Shown here: positions 61,542 through 64,000 of the stretch, one piece after another
Position numbering within the stretch: the first letter of the stretch is position 1
Layout: each line of letters starts with the position of its first letter
From: Flavobacterium sp. K5-23
Lineage (GTDB): Bacteria; Bacteroidota; Bacteroidia; Flavobacteriales; Flavobacteriaceae
Direction: 5' to 3'
NCBI RefSeq assembly: GCF_023278045.1
Contig: NZ_CP056783.1
Location: 62,001 to 126,000 of the forward strand
DNA: 64,000 bases
The notes under the pieces: model-generated
Databases searched by the model: none
Seen by the model: only the letters and a program-made list of their open reading frames with translations
Told to the model about the DNA's origin: nothing
Program-made: the position numbers and the translations under genes

Positions 61542-61669
61542 AATTGAACAACATAGCAACATTGAAAAAAGATTAGGATAAATCTATTCTTGGTTTTGCA
61601 TCGCCTGTTCGACCTTATGTCTCGAGGAACAAACCTATGATTTACTATAATTAAGTGAAACGACTTGAT

Positions 61670-61697
61670 AAAAACTATGTTTCTATGTGGCTAAAAA
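61670..61697. repeat. Repeated word CTATGT
   Basis: AAAACTATGTTTCTATGTGGC followed by poly-A, in the spacer before the Rrf2 gene. Related to the CACATAG words at 43100 and 55600 in opposite orientation. Confidence 0.4.
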
Positions 61698-61757
61698 AAA
61701 TCAAATTGAATTACAACCAACGGCATATTTTAATATAAATTTGTAAAAAAACTGAAT

Positions 61758-62192
61758 ATGTTTTCTAAAACCTGTGAATACGGAATTCGGGCAGCGATTA
61801 TCATTGCTTCCGAATCCTATCAAGACAATAGAATTGGCCTAAAAGAGATTGCCAAAAAGATCGATTCTCCGGAAGCCTTTACCGCCAAAATTTTACAAAT
61901 ACTTTCCAAAAATAATATTATTAAGTCCATTAAAGGTGTTGGTGGCGGATTTGATATCCCCAAAGAAACGATGAGCCAAATCAAACTAATACAAATCGTA
62001 TCAGCAATTGATGGCGACCGTGTATTTACAGGTTGCGGACTGGGATTGAGCCATTGCTCTGAAACTCACCCCTGCCCTGTTCACGATAAATTCAAAGAAA
62101 TCAGAAACGGATTAACCGAAATGCTTGAAAACACCAATCTAGAAGAACTGGCAATGGGAATTAAATCCGGAGATACTTTCTTGAGGTATTAG
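61758..62192 (+). CDS. nsrR: Rrf2-family regulator, NsrR-like
   Basis: 144 aa. N-terminal winged helix (SKTCEYGIRAAIII, GLKEIAKKIDSPEAFTAKILQILSK, GVGGGFDIPKE) and three Cys (93, 100, 106) in TGCGLGLSHCSETHPCPVH that can hold an Fe-S cluster. NsrR senses NO and derepresses detoxification genes. IscR is the main alternative, but the neighbouring ric and nor genes favour an NO sensor. Its -7 element is probably TAAATTTG about 17 bp before the ATG. Confidence 0.82.
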   Translation: MFSKTCEYGIRAAIIIASESYQDNRIGLKEIAKKIDSPEAFTAKILQILSKNNIIKSIKGVGGGFDIPKETMSQIKLIQIVSAIDGDRVFTGCGLGLSHCSETHPCPVHDKFKEIRNGLTEMLENTNLEELAMGIKSGDTFLRY

Positions 62193-62224
62193 TTATTCAT
62201 AAGCGCCTGCAATAGTTAGCAAAC

Positions 62225-62256
62225 AAAAAAGTCATACGTAATTGTATGGCTTTTGT
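62225..62256 (+). terminator. Terminator of nsrR
   Basis: AAAAAGTCATAC, loop, GTATGGCTTTT with a G-T pair and following T residues. Confidence 0.75.
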
Positions 62257-62356
62257 TGTTTTATAAAGAAACTGGAATACACATTCAAAGCGTCAGTTCG
62301 AGGCATAGTTTTTATTCTTAAAAATGCAATATGCTATGACGTTTAGTTTATGGAGT

Positions 62357-62530
62357 CGTCAGTTCGAGTGTTTTTCGGCTTGAAAATCGTGAATTAGAAT
62401 ATGTAACTTGAGTAAGCCAAAAATGTATCGAGAACCTTAGCGAGTGGTTCTCGATACATTTTTTAAAGCTTGAAAGTCCTTTTAAACTAAAAGGTTTTTG
62501 GAAGCTTTAAAAAACACTCGAACTGACGGC
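62357..62530. repeat. 174-bp inverted-repeat (MITE-like) element
   Basis: Ends CGTCAGTTCGAGTGTTTTT and AAAAAACACTCGAACTGACG are inverted. Inside is an 18-bp perfect stem (62419-62436 with 62446-62463) reading ATGTATCGAGAACC, 9-nt loop, GGTTCTCGATACAT, and a further CCTTTT/AAAAGG hairpin. No ORF. Confidence 0.85.
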
Positions 62531-62982
62531 GCAAACAAAAAATGTCAATGGTAGTGTTTTTTGTGTAGTAAAACGAAACAAAAAATGTATCGAGAACCGT
62601 TTTTGATGCTATTTACTTCTTACAAAACTCTTTTCAGGAGCTGTTCCTGTTATTCGTTTCAAACGAAGTTCACTGAACTCCTATAAAAATAAAAGTATAG
62701 TGAAGTAATCTTCTCGGTTTCAAACCCTTTTTCTAGGACGTGGCAGGAGCTTCCTCCGGTCGCTCTGCCACCGCAAGAAAAAAGCGGTTTTCCCCTCTCA
62801 AAGGCTTTTCACTGCTACCAGGGCTAAGAAATTGTGCTAAAAAACAGCGTTTACGGTTTCCCGTAAAATCCTTACATAATAATGGGTTACATTTGAAAAA
62901 TAGTACTAAAAACTAAATTCAATTTATCAGATTTTTCTACTATTAATTTATACATTTGAGGGAATGGAAAATGCGGAGCAAA

Positions 62983-63022
62983 GTTTCGTATATACACCTT
63001 AATTTAGGTAGATTGGCGAAAC
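62983..63022. other. Two-step folded element upstream of accessory gene
   Basis: GTTTCG, 7 nt, ACCT, 6-nt loop, AGGT, 7 nt, CGAAAC: nested arms with a symmetric internal loop, about 70 bp before the small ORF. The shape recalls recombination-site hairpins but no integrase is seen. Confidence 0.45.
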
Positions 63023-63040
63023 AAACTTTTGTGTATTTAC

Positions 63041-63048
63041 TAGTTTTG
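63041..63048 (+). promoter_or_regulatory. Probable -7 element of the small membrane protein gene
   Basis: TAGTTTTG, 46 bp before the ATG at 63095. Confidence 0.4.
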
Positions 63049-63094
63049 TGATATTTTAAAAGAAAGACAATCCTCAATTTAAACAATATCAATT

Positions 63095-63283
63095 ATGAGT
63101 AACAACGACGACGGGACAAACATTTTAATGATAATCGGATATATTTATCTGACAATAAGCCAAATTATGACATTGTATTTTTGGTGGCTTTGGGCACAAG
63201 ACCACGGATTTTGGAGTTCTATTTTACTTGGACCACTTCTAGGAGAATTTAAAGGGCTACTTTGGATATTTTTTGTTTGGTAA
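63095..63283 (+). CDS. Small hypothetical membrane protein
   Basis: 62 aa. A polar N-terminus (MSNNDDG) is followed by a hydrophobic helix (about 9-31) rich in Trp and aromatic residues (LYFWWLWAQDHGFW) and a second hydrophobic stretch ending in IFFVW. Family not recognised. It starts after an upstream leader with a -7 element and is followed 10 bp later by a TPR lipoprotein, so they may be cotranscribed. Coding status is likely but not certain. Confidence 0.55.
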   Translation: MSNNDDGTNILMIIGYIYLTISQIMTLYFWWLWAQDHGFWSSILLGPLLGEFKGLLWIFFVW

Positions 63284-63293
63284 ATTTAACGAT

Positions 63294-64000
63294 ATGAAAA
63301 TAAATATTCTACTCCCTTTAGTGTTAATAATAATAGCATCTTGTAGTAACCCAATACAGGACAGAAAAAATGCTAACCGTTTTTTTAAAGACAAAAATTA
63401 TGAAAATGCTTTATTCGAAATTAATAAAGTAATTTATGCCGAGCCTGATAGTGTTAGTCACTACGCATTTCGTGTAATGATTTATGATGCAATGGGTAAA
63501 TACAAAGAAGAGATGTTTGATCTCAATACAATAATTGACCTCGATAAGAAAAAGAATATTAAATCTCTTACTGCTTATCATCAAAGGTCCATTGTTCAAA
63601 CTCAATTAGGTCTATATAGGAACGCTCTGTCGGACATCAATTACTTTATAGCAAATAGAGATACCGTTGGTTCTTTAGCAGAGGCTTATACTAATAAAGC
63701 TTCAATATTATATAAGTTAGGCGATTATAAAAACTCTCAAAAATATTATGAATTATCCGTAAAAAACATTACAAAAAAAGAAATCGTAATCGAATCACAA
63801 GCACTTGTAGGCTTAGCAAATTTATCGAAATCCGCGAAAGGAGCATTAATCCTATTAGATAAAGCAATTTCTATTGATGCAAAAAATCCAATCGCTTATG
63901 GCGCTAGAGCTGCAATAAATATTGACTTAGGAAAAATTAAAGAGGGATATGCGGATTCTAAAAAGGCAATTTCATTAAATCCAAATGACCCAATGATTAA
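63294..64000 (+). CDS. TPR-repeat lipoprotein, cut by the window edge
   Basis: At least 235 codons, open to the end of the window. Signal peptide with lipobox IIAS-Cys17, then repeated TPR helices: FFKDKNYENALFEINKVIY, QTQLGLYRNALSDINYFI, LYKLGDYKNSQKYYELSV and NIDLGKIKEGYADSKKAISL. TPR lipoproteins are protein-interaction modules; target unknown. ATG chosen at 63294 because it opens directly on the signal peptide. Confidence 0.85.
   Translation, partial: MKINILLPLVLIIIASCSNPIQDRKNANRFFKDKNYENALFEINKVIYAEPDSVSHYAFRVMIYDAMGKYKEEMFDLNTIIDLDKKKNIKSLTAYHQRSIVQTQLGLYRNALSDINYFIANRDTVGSLAEAYTNKASILYKLGDYKNSQKYYELSVKNITKKEIVIESQALVGLANLSKSAKGALILLDKAISIDAKNPIAYGARAAINIDLGKIKEGYADSKKAISLNPNDPMI

Larger units (their letters stand above)
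62193..63094. other. Repeat-rich 900-bp intergenic region
   Basis: Contains the nsrR terminator, a 174-bp inverted-repeat element, a second partial copy of its TATCGAGAACC word (62584), a GC-richer block around 62740-62790 (GGCAGGAGC ... GCTCTGCC, hairpin-forming) and the fold at 62983. No ORF I can support. Accessory-type sequence. Confidence 0.7.

Overview
The window is AT-rich chromosome from a Bacteroidota bacterium, almost certainly a Flavobacterium-like member of Flavobacteriia. The support is: a SusC/SusD pair, a type IX secretion sorting domain, promoters of the Bacteroidota type (TTTG, about 19 bp, then TAnnTTTG), a near absence of Shine-Dalgarno sequences except in front of rpsU, and the gene order hpf, tRNA-Thr, tRNA-Tyr, tRNA-Thr, tuf, tRNA-Trp, secE, nusG. 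The organism looks like a facultative denitrifier.

Layout. 1-4.3 kb: translation and transcription block (nusG, secE, tuf, four tRNAs, hpf, a Xer recombinase, rpsU). 4.4-12.2 kb: housekeeping genes (acyl-CoA dehydrogenase, ComEA-like HhH protein, amino-acid permease, PspC, DUF2851, exonuclease, CBS-domain cysteine synthase/CBS). 12.3-21.8 kb: cell-surface block with a porin, a lipoprotein, SusD, SusC and a secreted subtilase. 22-27 kb: rnhB, lipB, two tandem paralogous lipoproteins, lysS.

27-62 kb is a nitrogen-oxide respiration island. It begins with an unusual nitrate reductase operon (DUF6755-like protein, Rieske protein, four-cluster ferredoxin subunit, NasA-type Mo catalytic subunit, b-type cytochrome, two NarK transporters and the C-terminal remnant of a third). 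A sigma factor with a probable membrane anti-sigma factor follows. Then comes a molybdenum-cofactor cluster (moaA, moaCB fusion, moaE, moeB-rhodanese, moaD, mobA, TSUP permease, ModE-type regulator, moeA). Next are copper nitrite reductase fused to a cytochrome c with its partners (cytochrome c, NirV-like, SCO, outer-membrane barrel), norF, norE, a DUF438-like hemerythrin/PAS protein, norD, norQ, norB and norC. Divergently on the plus strand lie the Fe-S repair protein Ric/ScdA, anaerobic ribonucleotide reductase nrdD/nrdG, a hemerythrin-like protein and an NsrR-like Rrf2 regulator. No nosZ or narG is present, so the products encoded here take nitrate to nitrous oxide. FNR-type dyads (TGAT-N4-ATCA or GTCA) stand in front of narK, nirK and norC. 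The window ends in accessory sequence with repeats, a tiny membrane protein and a TPR lipoprotein cut by the window edge.

Main points of interest: (i) NrdD is split, with its glycyl-radical domain encoded as a separate 55-codon ORF behind an exact 70-bp direct repeat; (ii) the nitrate reductase has an unusual mixed subunit set; (iii) a ModE-like operator drives a ModE-TSUP operon where no ModABC is seen; (iv) a GC-rich palindromic repeat lies inside the mobA reading frame; (v) at least ten intergenic families consist of short words repeated with variations; (vi) the bS21 gene carries a strong Shine-Dalgarno sequence. Positions were read by eye; no database search was run.
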